Shown here piece after piece: positions 44,700-52,645 of a stretch of 64,000 nt of DNA; position 1 is the stretch's first letter; each line of letters begins with the position of its first letter. The position numbers and the translations under genes are program-made. This DNA is from Bacteroidota bacterium (lineage in GTDB: Bacteria > Bacteroidota > Ignavibacteria > Kapaibacteriales > HRBIN21): contig JAUQPL010000002.1 of assembly GCA_030550395.1 (NCBI GenBank), positions 1-64,000 on the forward strand. Direction: 5' to 3'. The notes under the pieces are model-generated. The model had not been told where the DNA came from, made no database searches, and worked only from the letters and a program-made list of their open reading frames with translations.

Positions 44700-45626
44700 A
44701 TGCGGGTGCTGGTAGTTGGGGCGCGGAGTAAAACGACGGAAGCCTTGCTCCGTCAGCTGCGCCGAAGGGGAGTAGCCTGGGATGTCCGGCTTATATCCCA
44801 TCGCAGGGAGGAGCCGATGCAGGTGCATGGTTATCCTATATACGTTATTCCCAACTACGCACGGCAGCCCCTCAAGAATCTGTGCTTCTCATGGGAACCG
44901 GATGTAATCGTGAACACAGCTGCGCTGACGGATGTGGATGCTTGTGAACGGAATAGAGAATTGGCGTGGCAGAGAAATGTTGAGCTTGTTGCTACCTTGG
45001 TTGGAGTCTGCCGTGTGCTGGGAGCTCGGTTGCTCCAGGTTTCCTCCGACTACGTGTTTGATGGCTCCAAAGGTCCGTATGCCGAGCATGAGTGTCCGAG
45101 ACCTATCAACTACTATGGCAAAACGAAACTCGCAGCGGAAAACCTCTGTCAGACAGCGCTTTTGTCCGTGCTTATCGTGCGGACAACCCATATCTACGGT
45201 ACTCCCGCTCCGTGGTGCCACGATATCCTCCGTTGGGCTTTCCGAAAAGCACGCCGCCGTGAGCGCATATCTGTTGCGTGTGATGTTTACACAAATCCGA
45301 TACTGGTGGATGACCTGGCTCAGGCGCTGATATGTGCTCTCCAGGGGCAACACGAAGGTATTATCCATGTTGGTGGGGACCTGTGGGAAAGTCGGTATGA
45401 CTTCCTCCGGAGAGCGTTTGAATTAGCTGGGCTTTCAATTGACCTCCTGGAACCGGTTCCTGCCTCGGAATTGTACCGTAACCGTGCTCCTCGTCCCCGC
45501 TATGCTGGGCTTCGCTATTCTCGGGCCGAGTCATTATGGGGCTTTGCCCCTACTCCTCACACAGAGGCTTTACTGCGTGTCCTACAGCGCACTTATTCCG
45601 GTGATTCTGGTGACAGCACGGAGTAG
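44700..45626 (+). CDS. dTDP-4-dehydrorhamnose reductase-like protein (RmlD/SDR family)
   Basis: Extended short-chain dehydrogenase of about 308 aa resembling RmlD, which makes dTDP-L-rhamnose. DVIVNTAALTDVDACE is nearly diagnostic, followed by QVSSDYVFDGSKGPYAE and the catalytic YYGKTK (Tyr-x-x-x-Lys). The N-terminal nucleotide-binding loop reads VGARSKTTEALL, where RmlD has a clear GxxGxxG, so cofactor binding may be altered. No rmlA, B or C lies nearby, so a different sugar-nucleotide substrate is possible. The ATG at 44700 follows GGAGAAGAGCAGG and begins the Rossmann fold. Its 3' end overlaps the convergent thpR gene by 34 bp. Confidence 0.83.
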   Translation: MRVLVVGARSKTTEALLRQLRRRGVAWDVRLISHRREEPMQVHGYPIYVIPNYARQPLKNLCFSWEPDVIVNTAALTDVDACERNRELAWQRNVELVATLVGVCRVLGARLLQVSSDYVFDGSKGPYAEHECPRPINYYGKTKLAAENLCQTALLSVLIVRTTHIYGTPAPWCHDILRWAFRKARRRERISVACDVYTNPILVDDLAQALICALQGQHEGIIHVGGDLWESRYDFLRRAFELAGLSIDLLEPVPASELYRNRAPRPRYAGLRYSRAESLWGFAPTPHTEALLRVLQRTYSGDSGDSTE

Positions 45627-46162
45627 AGAGGTCCGTTCGGGGTGAGGATGCTCCGGACGAGAACAGGATGGAAGCCATCAAATTGTGCGAAAACCTGGTC
45701 ACTATAAGGGGAGAGGACCTTTCGCAACTGTTGGGGAGATGGGAAGGATTTCAAGCGAGCTATGGTGAGGTGGGGCACAAAATGACGCTCCTGTCGGGTG
45801 AGTCGGAGAGGTTCCAGGGCTTCCTGAAGGCGGCTGTGGAGGAGCCAGAGCTGTTTGTCAGGATTCTGGATTCGGAGGAATAGGACACGAGGAGAGTGCC
45901 AATTCGGAAACACTCCGACGCCAGTAACCAGGAGGGGAGAATGATATTCACGGAGTAGCGCTCCTATGCGCTGAAGGAGCTCAGGGATACGGTCGGAGGG
46001 AATATCTCCTAAGAAGATGAGGGTGAAGTGCAGATTCTCCGGTTCAACCCACTTAGCATGGCAGAAAGAGGCACAAGCGTGCTGGATTTGCTGATATGCT
46101 GCCAAGAGGGCTTCGCTCTGGAGAAAGCAGCCAATGAAGAGACGCCACGATGTTGCCGTCAT
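45593..46162 (-). CDS. thpR: RNA 2',3'-cyclic phosphodiesterase (ThpR/LigT)
   Basis: 2H-phosphoesterase of about 189 aa. The two HxT(x) motifs are HFTLIFLGDIP and HLTIARLK, each carrying a catalytic His and Thr, and the N-terminal WRLFIGCFL segment is typical of the LigT/ThpR group, which opens 2',3'-cyclic phosphates on RNA ends. It lies 14 bp downstream of the phosphatase gene on the minus strand. The frame extends upstream to 46228 inside that gene, but the ATG at 46162 fits the family start. The 3' end overlaps the convergent RmlD-like gene by 34 bp, so the last codons are shared on opposite strands. Confidence 0.9.
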   Translation of the reverse strand: MTATSWRLFIGCFLQSEALLAAYQQIQHACASFCHAKWVEPENLHFTLIFLGDIPSDRIPELLQRIGALLREYHSPLLVTGVGVFPNWHSPRVLFLRIQNPDKQLWLLHSRLQEALEPLRLTRQERHFVPHLTIARLKSFPSPQQLRKVLSPYSDQVFAQFDGFHPVLVRSILTPNGPLYSVLSPESPE

Positions 46163-46176
46163 TAGGATAGTACCTG

Positions 46177-46860
46177 CTAAAACCACACAGCCACGGACTC
46201 CACGTTTTCCTGGGCAATGAGTTCCCAACTATTGAGCTCCAAAGCACAGAGGTAACCATACCCGGAGGAGCGTCCGTAGACGCAGCCACCGTCCAGAAAG
46301 ACTTTTTCCCATGCTAAGCTTTGGCGGATAGTGGACAGAGGCATTGGGGTATGCCCGACAATAAGACGGCGTCCGCCAAGGGCGGAAGAGTCCACCTGAA
46401 AGCTGCGATCCCATAGCATTGCTTCTGTGTCAGCGAAAGGATCGGGAGCGTGGAAATTCAAGCCTGCATGCACAAGTACGGCGATGTCTACGATGGCATA
46501 TAAAGAAGTGCGTGCGAAGAAGTCCAGGTATTCTTCTGAAAGTTGTCGTGGGTGCTGAATTCCAAAGCTTCGTAGTGTAGATTCCGCTCCGTTAAGAAGC
46601 CAGAGGTAAAACATTGTGGAAGAAGAGCATGCATCGAGTAAAAGTTGCTCATGATTGCCGCGGAGGCAAGTGAGTGCATAGCCCTCATAGCGGAGATGTA
46701 GTAGTAGATCGATCACAGCTTTACTCTCGGGACCCCGGTCAATGTAGTCTCCCAGGAAGAAGAGCTCGTCTTCTTGGGTTGGAGAGAGGGAACGGAGCAG
46801 TGCTTCTAAGGTGCGGATGCAGCCGTGTATATCTCCAATCACAAAGCGTCGCTTGACCAT
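46177..46860 (-). CDS. Metallophosphoesterase, serine/threonine protein phosphatase-like
   Basis: About 227 aa, PPP-family phosphatase of the bacterial PrpA/ApaH-like group. The metal motifs are FVIGDIHGC, FLGDYIDRGPES and LRGNHEQLLLDA, with later histidines in LVHAGLNF and IVGHTPM. Such enzymes act as protein phosphatases or on dinucleoside polyphosphates; the substrate cannot be decided here. The ATG at 46860 begins the catalytic core; the frame continues to 46941 without a reason to prefer it. The gene diverges from gatB across a 136-bp gap and is followed by thpR. Confidence 0.88.
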   Translation of the reverse strand: MVKRRFVIGDIHGCIRTLEALLRSLSPTQEDELFFLGDYIDRGPESKAVIDLLLHLRYEGYALTCLRGNHEQLLLDACSSSTMFYLWLLNGAESTLRSFGIQHPRQLSEEYLDFFARTSLYAIVDIAVLVHAGLNFHAPDPFADTEAMLWDRSFQVDSSALGGRRLIVGHTPMPLSTIRQSLAWEKVFLDGGCVYGRSSGYGYLCALELNSWELIAQENVESVAVWF

Positions 46861-46940
46861 AGGCTGATCCCGTTGCAATGATAGAGACGTGAAGAGGTCA
46901 GGTTTCGGTGGAGAGAGAAGCGGAGGACATACCACTGCCA

Positions 46941-46968
46941 TTGCTCCACAAGCTTTTTCGTAAGTTTG
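46941..46968 (+). promoter_or_regulatory. Candidate Bacteroidota-type promoter for gatB
   Basis: TTG at 46941-46943, a 17-bp spacer, then TAAGTTTG at 46961-46968 fit the TTG-N17-23-TAnnTTTG pattern. The -7 element lies 28 bases before the gatB ATG, in the gap between divergent genes. Confidence 0.5.
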
Positions 46969-46996
46969 CTGGGTATTGTAGGCAGAATTCTCGGTA

Positions 46997-48466
46997 ATGC
47001 ATCCAGACTACGAAGCGGTAATAGGCTTGGAGGTTCACGCACAGCTCAAGACGCGCACGAAGGCTTTTTGTAGTTGTTCTACAGAGTTTGGAGCCCCGCC
47101 GAACACAAACACCTGTCCAGTCTGTCTGGGCCACCCAGGGGCATTACCGGTGCTGAATCGGCGGGTGGTAGAACTTACGCTTCGTATTGGGGTCGCTACT
47201 CATTGCCGTATCCGATACCGGTCTCTATTTGCCCGGAAGAACTACTTCTACCCTGATCTGCCGAAAGGATACCAGATTTCGCAGTACGATGAGCCTCTCT
47301 GCACAGATGGCTGGATAGACATTGAGTTGGATGATGGGACTATCAAGCGGGTTGGGATTACTCGCATCCACATGGAGGAGGATGCGGGGAAATCTATCCA
47401 CGATCTGGACGTGGACACCCTCGTAGACTTGAATCGTTGCGGCGTTCCATTGATTGAGATTGTGAGCAAACCCGACTTGCGTTCGCCACGGGAGGCATAC
47501 CATTACATGCGTCAAATCCGGCAATTGGTGCGCTACTTAGGAATCTGTGACGGAAATCTGGAGGAGGGATCTCTGCGGTGTGATGCCAATGTCTCTGTCC
47601 GGCGTCGGGGAGAGCAAACGTTGGGGACAAAGACAGAGATCAAGAACCTGAACAGCTTTCGCAACTTGGAGAAGGCTTTGGAGTATGAGATTCAGCGCCA
47701 GATAGCCATTTTGGAGTCTGGCGGAGTTGTGCATCATGAAACGCGGCTCTGGGATGCCGTCCACCAAGAGACCCGCCCCATGCGGGTCAAAGAAATGGCG
47801 CATGACTATCGCTACTTCCCTGAGCCGGACTTAGTGCCGGTCGTGGTTACGGAGGAATGGATTCAACGAGTGCGATCGACTTTGCCGGAGCTCCCTCTCC
47901 AGAGGAAACAGCGCTTGATGGCACAGTATGGGCTTCCAGCTTACGATGCTGGAGTCCTGTGCGAGGAGCGGGAAATTGCGGATTACTTTGAAGCCTGCTG
48001 TGCTGCTCTCCGCCATCCTTCGCCCGAACGCTACAAGCTGGTGAGCAACTGGATCATGACCGAGATACTCCGCTTGGTGGGGGAGCGGCAAAGAGAGTTT
48101 CAGGTTCCTATTGTGCCACAGCATCTGGCCGAGCTTGTAGAGCTCTATGCTGAGGAGGTTATCAGCAGCCGCATAGCCAAGGATATTCTAACAGAGGTTC
48201 TCCAGAGCGGGAAATCTCCACGAGCAATTGTCCAGGAGCGCGGGTTGAGCCAAGTTTCCGATACAGATTGGCTCCGCCAACTTGTTGAACAGGTCCTTGC
48301 GGAGCATCCAGAAGTGGTCGCCAAGTACCGCAACGGCAGGACGAATGTGTTGGGGTATTTAGTAGCGCAGGTCTTGCAGCGGTCCCAGGGACGAGCCAAT
48401 CCACGCTTGGTTACCCAGTTACTTCAGGAGCAGCTGCAGGTCCACGAAAGTCCGACAGCGCAGTGA
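46997..48466 (+). CDS. gatB: Asp-tRNA(Asn)/Glu-tRNA(Gln) amidotransferase subunit B
   Basis: Subunit B of the transamidation complex that makes Gln-tRNA(Gln) and/or Asn-tRNA(Asn) from misacylated tRNA; 489 aa. It starts [15 protein letters not shown], followed by a zinc site (FCSCS...CPVCLGHPG), [15 protein letters not shown] and the IHMEEDAGK segment, all strongly conserved in GatB. The helical and YqeY-like tail domain closes the protein. gatA and gatC are not adjacent, so the complex is encoded in separate places. ilvE follows after 7 bp, which suggests a shared transcript. Confidence 0.97.
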   Translation: MHPDYEAVIGLEVHAQLKTRTKAFCSCSTEFGAPPNTNTCPVCLGHPGALPVLNRRVVELTLRIGVATHCRIRYRSLFARKNYFYPDLPKGYQISQYDEPLCTDGWIDIELDDGTIKRVGITRIHMEEDAGKSIHDLDVDTLVDLNRCGVPLIEIVSKPDLRSPREAYHYMRQIRQLVRYLGICDGNLEEGSLRCDANVSVRRRGEQTLGTKTEIKNLNSFRNLEKALEYEIQRQIAILESGGVVHHETRLWDAVHQETRPMRVKEMAHDYRYFPEPDLVPVVVTEEWIQRVRSTLPELPLQRKQRLMAQYGLPAYDAGVLCEEREIADYFEACCAALRHPSPERYKLVSNWIMTEILRLVGERQREFQVPIVPQHLAELVELYAEEVISSRIAKDILTEVLQSGKSPRAIVQERGLSQVSDTDWLRQLVEQVLAEHPEVVAKYRNGRTNVLGYLVAQVLQRSQGRANPRLVTQLLQEQLQVHESPTAQ

Positions 48467-48473
48467 GGCAACA

Positions 48474-49472
48474 ATGCCCCTAAAGCCGGTTCCTTACATT
48501 TGGATGAATGGGCGGTTCGTACGGTGGGAGCATGCGCGTATCCACGTGCTTTCCCATGTTGTCCACTATGGCTCCAGCTGGTTTGAGGGAATCCGTGCTT
48601 ATGCGACGCGACGTGGAACGGCGATTTTCCGTCTCTATGACCATCTGCGGCGTTTAGAGCGCTCGGTGCGGATGTACCATGCAGAGCTTCCGTATAGCGT
48701 TGAGGAGCTTACCCGAGTGTGTGTAGAAGTTGTTGCTCGTAACGGTTTGCGGGAGTGTTACATTCGACCCATTGTCTACCGGGGTTATGGAGATTTGGGA
48801 GTCTATCCCCTCAACTGCCCTATTGAAGTTGCTGTTGCTGCGTGGGAATGGGGGGCTTACTTAGGAGCGGATGCAGTTCGCCACGGAGTGGACGTAGGGG
48901 TCAGTTCGTGGCAGCGAATTGCGAGCAATACGATGCCAGCAATGGCGAAGGCGGGTGGCAATTATATGAACTCCCAGCTTGTTCGCATAGAGGCAGCTCG
49001 ACACGGATATGCTGAGGGTATTAGCCTGGATGTCTTTGGCATGGTAAGCGAAGGAAGTGGAGAGAACATTTTCCTGGTAATGGATGGGGTGCTCTATACA
49101 CCACCTCTTTCGGCTTCTATCCTGCCCGGAGTAACGCGGCAGACAATAATGACATTTGCGCGTGAGGAGGGCATTCCAGTAGTGGAGGCCGATATTCCTC
49201 GGGGAATGCTCTATGCGGCAGACGAGCTTTTCTTCACTGGGACGGCAGCAGAGGTTATCCCGATACGTACCGTTGATGGTATCCCGGTGGGTTCGGGGAC
49301 TCCAGGTCCTATTACTCGGCTGCTTCAGGAGCGTTTCTTCCGGGTTGTCCGAGAGGGGGAAGATCCCTACGGATGGCTTACCTTCGTGCCGGTAGACGCT
49401 TCGGACGCCGCACGTTCCCGAAAAAAGAAGAAAGTGACGGTTGAAAGTTCCACGAACTTCCGTTCGCGCTGA
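48474..49472 (+). CDS. ilvE: Branched-chain amino-acid aminotransferase
   Basis: Class IV PLP aminotransferase, 332 aa, interconverting Leu/Ile/Val and their 2-oxoacids. It begins with [22 protein letters not shown] and the [13 protein letters not shown] signature; PLP is bound by the Lys of [23 protein letters not shown] and the [12 protein letters not shown] segment are typical of IlvE. A basic tail (SRKKKKV) ends the protein. It lies between gatB (7 bp) and the fused E1 gene (4 bp), so its 2-oxoacid products can pass directly to the dehydrogenase, either for catabolism or for branched-chain fatty-acid primers (inference). Confidence 0.95.
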   Translation: MPLKPVPYIWMNGRFVRWEHARIHVLSHVVHYGSSWFEGIRAYATRRGTAIFRLYDHLRRLERSVRMYHAELPYSVEELTRVCVEVVARNGLRECYIRPIVYRGYGDLGVYPLNCPIEVAVAAWEWGAYLGADAVRHGVDVGVSSWQRIASNTMPAMAKAGGNYMNSQLVRIEAARHGYAEGISLDVFGMVSEGSGENIFLVMDGVLYTPPLSASILPGVTRQTIMTFAREEGIPVVEADIPRGMLYAADELFFTGTAAEVIPIRTVDGIPVGSGTPGPITRLLQERFFRVVREGEDPYGWLTFVPVDASDAARSRKKKKVTVESSTNFRSR

Positions 49473-49476
49473 AGTC

Positions 49477-51609
49477 ATGGCTACAACGCGGGCTCGCCAA
49501 GCGAAGACGGCACCGAAACGGAATACACGCTCTGTCGCTCAAAGGACGGTGTCCCAGACGGATCCTTATGGACCGTTTGATCCTACTGGATTTGACCGGG
49601 AGACGGTCCTACGCTGGTACAAGCTGGTGCATCTGGGACGTCGGCTGGATGAACGGGCTCAGTATTATCTCCGCATTGGCAAAGGATGGTCCTACCATGC
49701 TCCCTTTGCCGGACACGATGGGATTCAACTGGCAATAGGGGTTACTTTCCGCCCAGGGAAGGACTTCCTTTTCCCTTACTACCGGGACTTGCTGACTTGC
49801 TTATCCGCTGGGATTAGCGCGGAGGAAATCATCTTGAACGGGCTCAGCAAGGATACTGATGTAGCCGGTGGTGGACGTCATATGAGTAATCATTTCGCCA
49901 AGCCTTCCATCCGAATTCAGAATGTGTCTTCTACCACGGGAAACCATGCTCAGCACGCCGTTGGTGTCGCCCGGGCTATCAAAAAGTATGGTGGGGATGA
50001 GATCGCCATCTACTCCGGTGGAGATTCGGCCTGCTCGGAAGGCTTTTTCTACGAAGCCGTCAACGGAGCATCGCGAGAACGCTTGCCGGTTATTTTCGTT
50101 ATCCAGAACAATCGGTACGGTATCTCCGTTCCTGTCACTGAGCAGACAGCCAACCCCGACGTAGCCGATAATTTCATCGGCTTCCGTCATCTGAAGATCA
50201 TTAAGTGTGATGGACGTAACCCGTTTGATTCGTATCGGGCTATGCAGGAGGCGCGAGCATACGTGCTCTCCGGTGCTGGTCCGGCAATGGTCCATGCCGA
50301 TTGCGACCGGATTGGTTCCCATTCCAATTCGGATGACCACCGGCTCTATCGGAGCCCGGAGGAATTAGAGGAGGTCAAGCGACGAGATCCCCTGCCTCGC
50401 TTTCGCCGAACATTGCTGGAGTGGGGAATTGCAACGGAGGAAGAAGTCCGAGCCTTGGAAGAGGACAACGAACGGATTATCCGTGAAGCAGCCGCTCGAG
50501 CTGAAGCAGCTCCAGACCCCGATCCGAACTCATGGTCGCTGTTCCTGCTTCCAGAACCGTACGTAGGCTACGACGACCGCTCAGAAGAGCAATACCGGAA
50601 TGATCCAACCCAACCTCAGCTGACCCTCCGAGAGGCCATCAACATCACGCTGAAAGAAGAGTTCCGCCGGAATCCGAACACCTTCCTCTGGGGACAGGAT
50701 GTCGCTTCCAAGGACAAAGGGGGAGTCTTTAACGTAACCAAGGGAATGCTGCAAGAGTTTGGGAATGAGCGTGTCTTCAATGCTCCGATTGCGGAGAACT
50801 TCATCCTGGGAACGGCAAATGGTTTCTGTCGCTATCGGGAGGATATTTGGGTTGTGGTGGAGGGTGCTGAATTCGCAGACTACTTCTGGCCGGCCATGGA
50901 CCAGCTTGTAGAGTGTTCGCATGAGTACTGGCGCACGAAAGGACAGTATGTTCCCAACATTGTCGTGCGGATTCCCAGCGGTGACTACATCCAAGGAGGT
51001 CTCTACCATTCACAGAGTATTGAGGGGGCGTTGGTAACACTGCCGGGGATTCGGATTGTTTACCCCGCGTTTGCCGACGATGCTATTGGGTTACTACGGA
51101 ACGCAATGCGCTCCCGGGGAGTGACCGTGTTCCTGGAGGCGAAGTTTCTCTATAACTATCGTCCAGCAGCGGCTTCCAAGCCACCGGAAGATTTCGTCAT
51201 TCCTTTTGGCAAAGCGAAAATCCGACGCTCAGGCACGGATGTAACAGTGATTGCCTACGGTACGGCTGTCCATTGGGCATTACAGGCTGCTGAAGAAGTG
51301 GCACAAGAGGGGATTTCCGTTGAGGTAGTGGATCTTCGCTCGTTGGCGCCATGGGATAAAAAGACGGTGCTGGACTCCGTGCGGAAAACCAACCGGGTTG
51401 TTGTAGCCCATGAGGATAAGCGCACGGGAGGATTTGGGGGAGAAGTAGCGGCCGTCATTGCAGAAGAGGGCTTCCCTTATTTGGATGCACCTGTCATACG
51501 GCTTGGCTCCCGAGATTGCCCCGTTGGTTTTGCGAAGCCGTTGGAGCAGGCAATTATGCTGCAGCCAGCCGAGATTGCGGAAGCAATCCGGAAAGTGGTA
51601 CGGTATTGA
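49477..51609 (+). CDS. Fused alpha/beta E1 component of branched-chain 2-oxoacid (or pyruvate-type) dehydrogenase
   Basis: Thiamine-diphosphate enzyme of about 710 aa with E1-alpha (residues ~30-360) and E1-beta (~380-710) in one chain. The alpha half has the GRHMSNHF segment and the ThDP motif IYSGGDSACSEGFFYEAVN...IQNNRYGISVP (cited in pieces), where Gly-Asp-Ser replaces the usual Gly-Asp-Gly. The beta half has LREAINITLKEEF, GQDV, FNAPIAENFILGTANG and the C-terminal VAHEDKRTGGFGGEVAA. Such fusions are known in Bacteroidota. Context with ilvE favours branched-chain 2-oxoacids. E2 and E3 genes are not in the window. I chose the ATG at 49477, after the ilvE stop; the frame opens at 49441. Confidence 0.92.
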   Translation: MATTRARQAKTAPKRNTRSVAQRTVSQTDPYGPFDPTGFDRETVLRWYKLVHLGRRLDERAQYYLRIGKGWSYHAPFAGHDGIQLAIGVTFRPGKDFLFPYYRDLLTCLSAGISAEEIILNGLSKDTDVAGGGRHMSNHFAKPSIRIQNVSSTTGNHAQHAVGVARAIKKYGGDEIAIYSGGDSACSEGFFYEAVNGASRERLPVIFVIQNNRYGISVPVTEQTANPDVADNFIGFRHLKIIKCDGRNPFDSYRAMQEARAYVLSGAGPAMVHADCDRIGSHSNSDDHRLYRSPEELEEVKRRDPLPRFRRTLLEWGIATEEEVRALEEDNERIIREAAARAEAAPDPDPNSWSLFLLPEPYVGYDDRSEEQYRNDPTQPQLTLREAINITLKEEFRRNPNTFLWGQDVASKDKGGVFNVTKGMLQEFGNERVFNAPIAENFILGTANGFCRYREDIWVVVEGAEFADYFWPAMDQLVECSHEYWRTKGQYVPNIVVRIPSGDYIQGGLYHSQSIEGALVTLPGIRIVYPAFADDAIGLLRNAMRSRGVTVFLEAKFLYNYRPAAASKPPEDFVIPFGKAKIRRSGTDVTVIAYGTAVHWALQAAEEVAQEGISVEVVDLRSLAPWDKKTVLDSVRKTNRVVVAHEDKRTGGFGGEVAAVIAEEGFPYLDAPVIRLGSRDCPVGFAKPLEQAIMLQPAEIAEAIRKVVRY

Positions 51610-51688
51610 TGGGCGTACCTCCCAGGGATGCGGCGCGTAGCTCTCAGGGGTGTGACGGAAATGTTACGCTTTCGTCGATTGGTCTCCT

Positions 51689-51718
51689 TTGGAAGAGGGG
51701 AGAATTAGCATAATTTTG
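51689..51718 (+). promoter_or_regulatory. Candidate Bacteroidota-type promoter for tRNA-Arg and the TPR gene
   Basis: TTTG at 51688-51691, a 19-bp spacer and TAATTTTG at 51711-51718 give the best match in the window to the -33/-7 pattern. Transcription would begin near 51724, about 17 bases before the tRNA. Confidence 0.62.
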
Positions 51719-51740
51719 CAAGTCGTAAAAGTGGCGCACT

Positions 51741-51814
51741 GCGCCCGTAGCTCAACTGGATAGAGCGTTGGATTCCGGTTCCAAAGGTTGGGGGTTCGAG
51801 CCCCTCCGGGCGCA
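51741..51814 (+). tRNA. tRNA-Arg (anticodon CCG)
   Basis: 74-nt tRNA. The acceptor stem pairs GCGCCCG with CGGGCGC, with discriminator A at 51814. The D arm is GCTCAACTGGATAGAGC, the anticodon arm TTGGATTCCGGTTCCAA (anticodon CCG), and the T arm GGGGGTTCGAGCCCCTC. CCA is not encoded. The TPR gene starts 5 bp later, so its leader is essentially the tRNA. Confidence 0.96.
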
Positions 51815-51819
51815 CAAAA

Positions 51820-52569
51820 ATGGAAAGACAGCAGATGCAGCAGGAAGAGCTGAAAGAGCGGGTGGAGTTAGGGCAACAACAGAAAACCCTCGAGGACATC
51901 TCCCAGCTGAAGTTAGGGGAGCGTGTCTGGTATTGGGTGCAAACGCACTGGAGGCTTGTAGCTATTTTGGGCACTGTCGTCGTAGGGGTAGGGGTAGGGA
52001 TTGTGTACTGGCAGATTTCGGAAAAGAAACGTGCAGAAGAAGCGGCAGCACTACTGGCGCGGATTTACGCCTACTACGATAACAGCGATTATGAACGCGC
52101 CCTCTATGGGGATACAACGAAGACGGTTCGCGGTGAACCAATTCGTGGGCTTGTTGACATCGTCCGGCAATACAAAGGAACGGAGCCGGGGAAGGTAGCA
52201 GCTTTCTATGCCGGAAGCGCTTATCTACTTCTGGGCAAGATAGCAGAAGCCCGACCGTACTTTGAAATTGCTGCGAAGGCGAAAGCACCACTCCTACTGG
52301 TGGGAGCATACGCTGGATTAGCAGCCTGCAAGGAAGATGAAGGAAAGATAGCAGAGGCAGCTCAGCTATACGAACGAGCGGCAGCTATCGGTGCTCCTCT
52401 TGGAATGGCGGAGCGCTATCGCTTTTTTGCGGCGTATTGTTATGAGCTGGCAGGTAATGCGCCAAAGGCTGTACAGCTGTACCGTCAGCTGTTGCAGGAA
52501 AATGAGTTCTCCGACTTTGCAAACGAAGCCAAGGCAGGGCTTGCTCGCCTTGGCACGGTATTTGAGTAA
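51820..52569 (+). CDS. Membrane-anchored tetratricopeptide-repeat protein (YfgM-like)
   Basis: 249 aa. An N-terminal cytoplasmic coiled-coil-like segment (1-43, EELKERVELGQQQKTLED) is followed by one membrane helix (about 46-64) and a periplasmic-side region of three or four TPR-like repeats (AAFYAGSAYLLLGKIAEARPY, GLAACKEDEGKIAEAAQLYE, FFAAYCYELAGNAPKAVQLY). The architecture resembles YfgM, a partner of the SecYEG-bound chaperone PpiD in proteobacteria; relatives with this form are common in Bacteroidota. The start codon lies 5 bp after the tRNA-Arg, so the mature tRNA would be cut from a joint transcript. The specific role is unknown. Confidence 0.85.
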   Translation: MERQQMQQEELKERVELGQQQKTLEDISQLKLGERVWYWVQTHWRLVAILGTVVVGVGVGIVYWQISEKKRAEEAAALLARIYAYYDNSDYERALYGDTTKTVRGEPIRGLVDIVRQYKGTEPGKVAAFYAGSAYLLLGKIAEARPYFEIAAKAKAPLLLVGAYAGLAACKEDEGKIAEAAQLYERAAAIGAPLGMAERYRFFAAYCYELAGNAPKAVQLYRQLLQENEFSDFANEAKAGLARLGTVFE

Positions 52570-52645
52570 GTGCTTGTGAATCCAAAGCTGTGGTGATTCA
52601 ATGCAAACACAGGACAACAAGTGGTCTTTAGTCGGTGGAGGAGCC

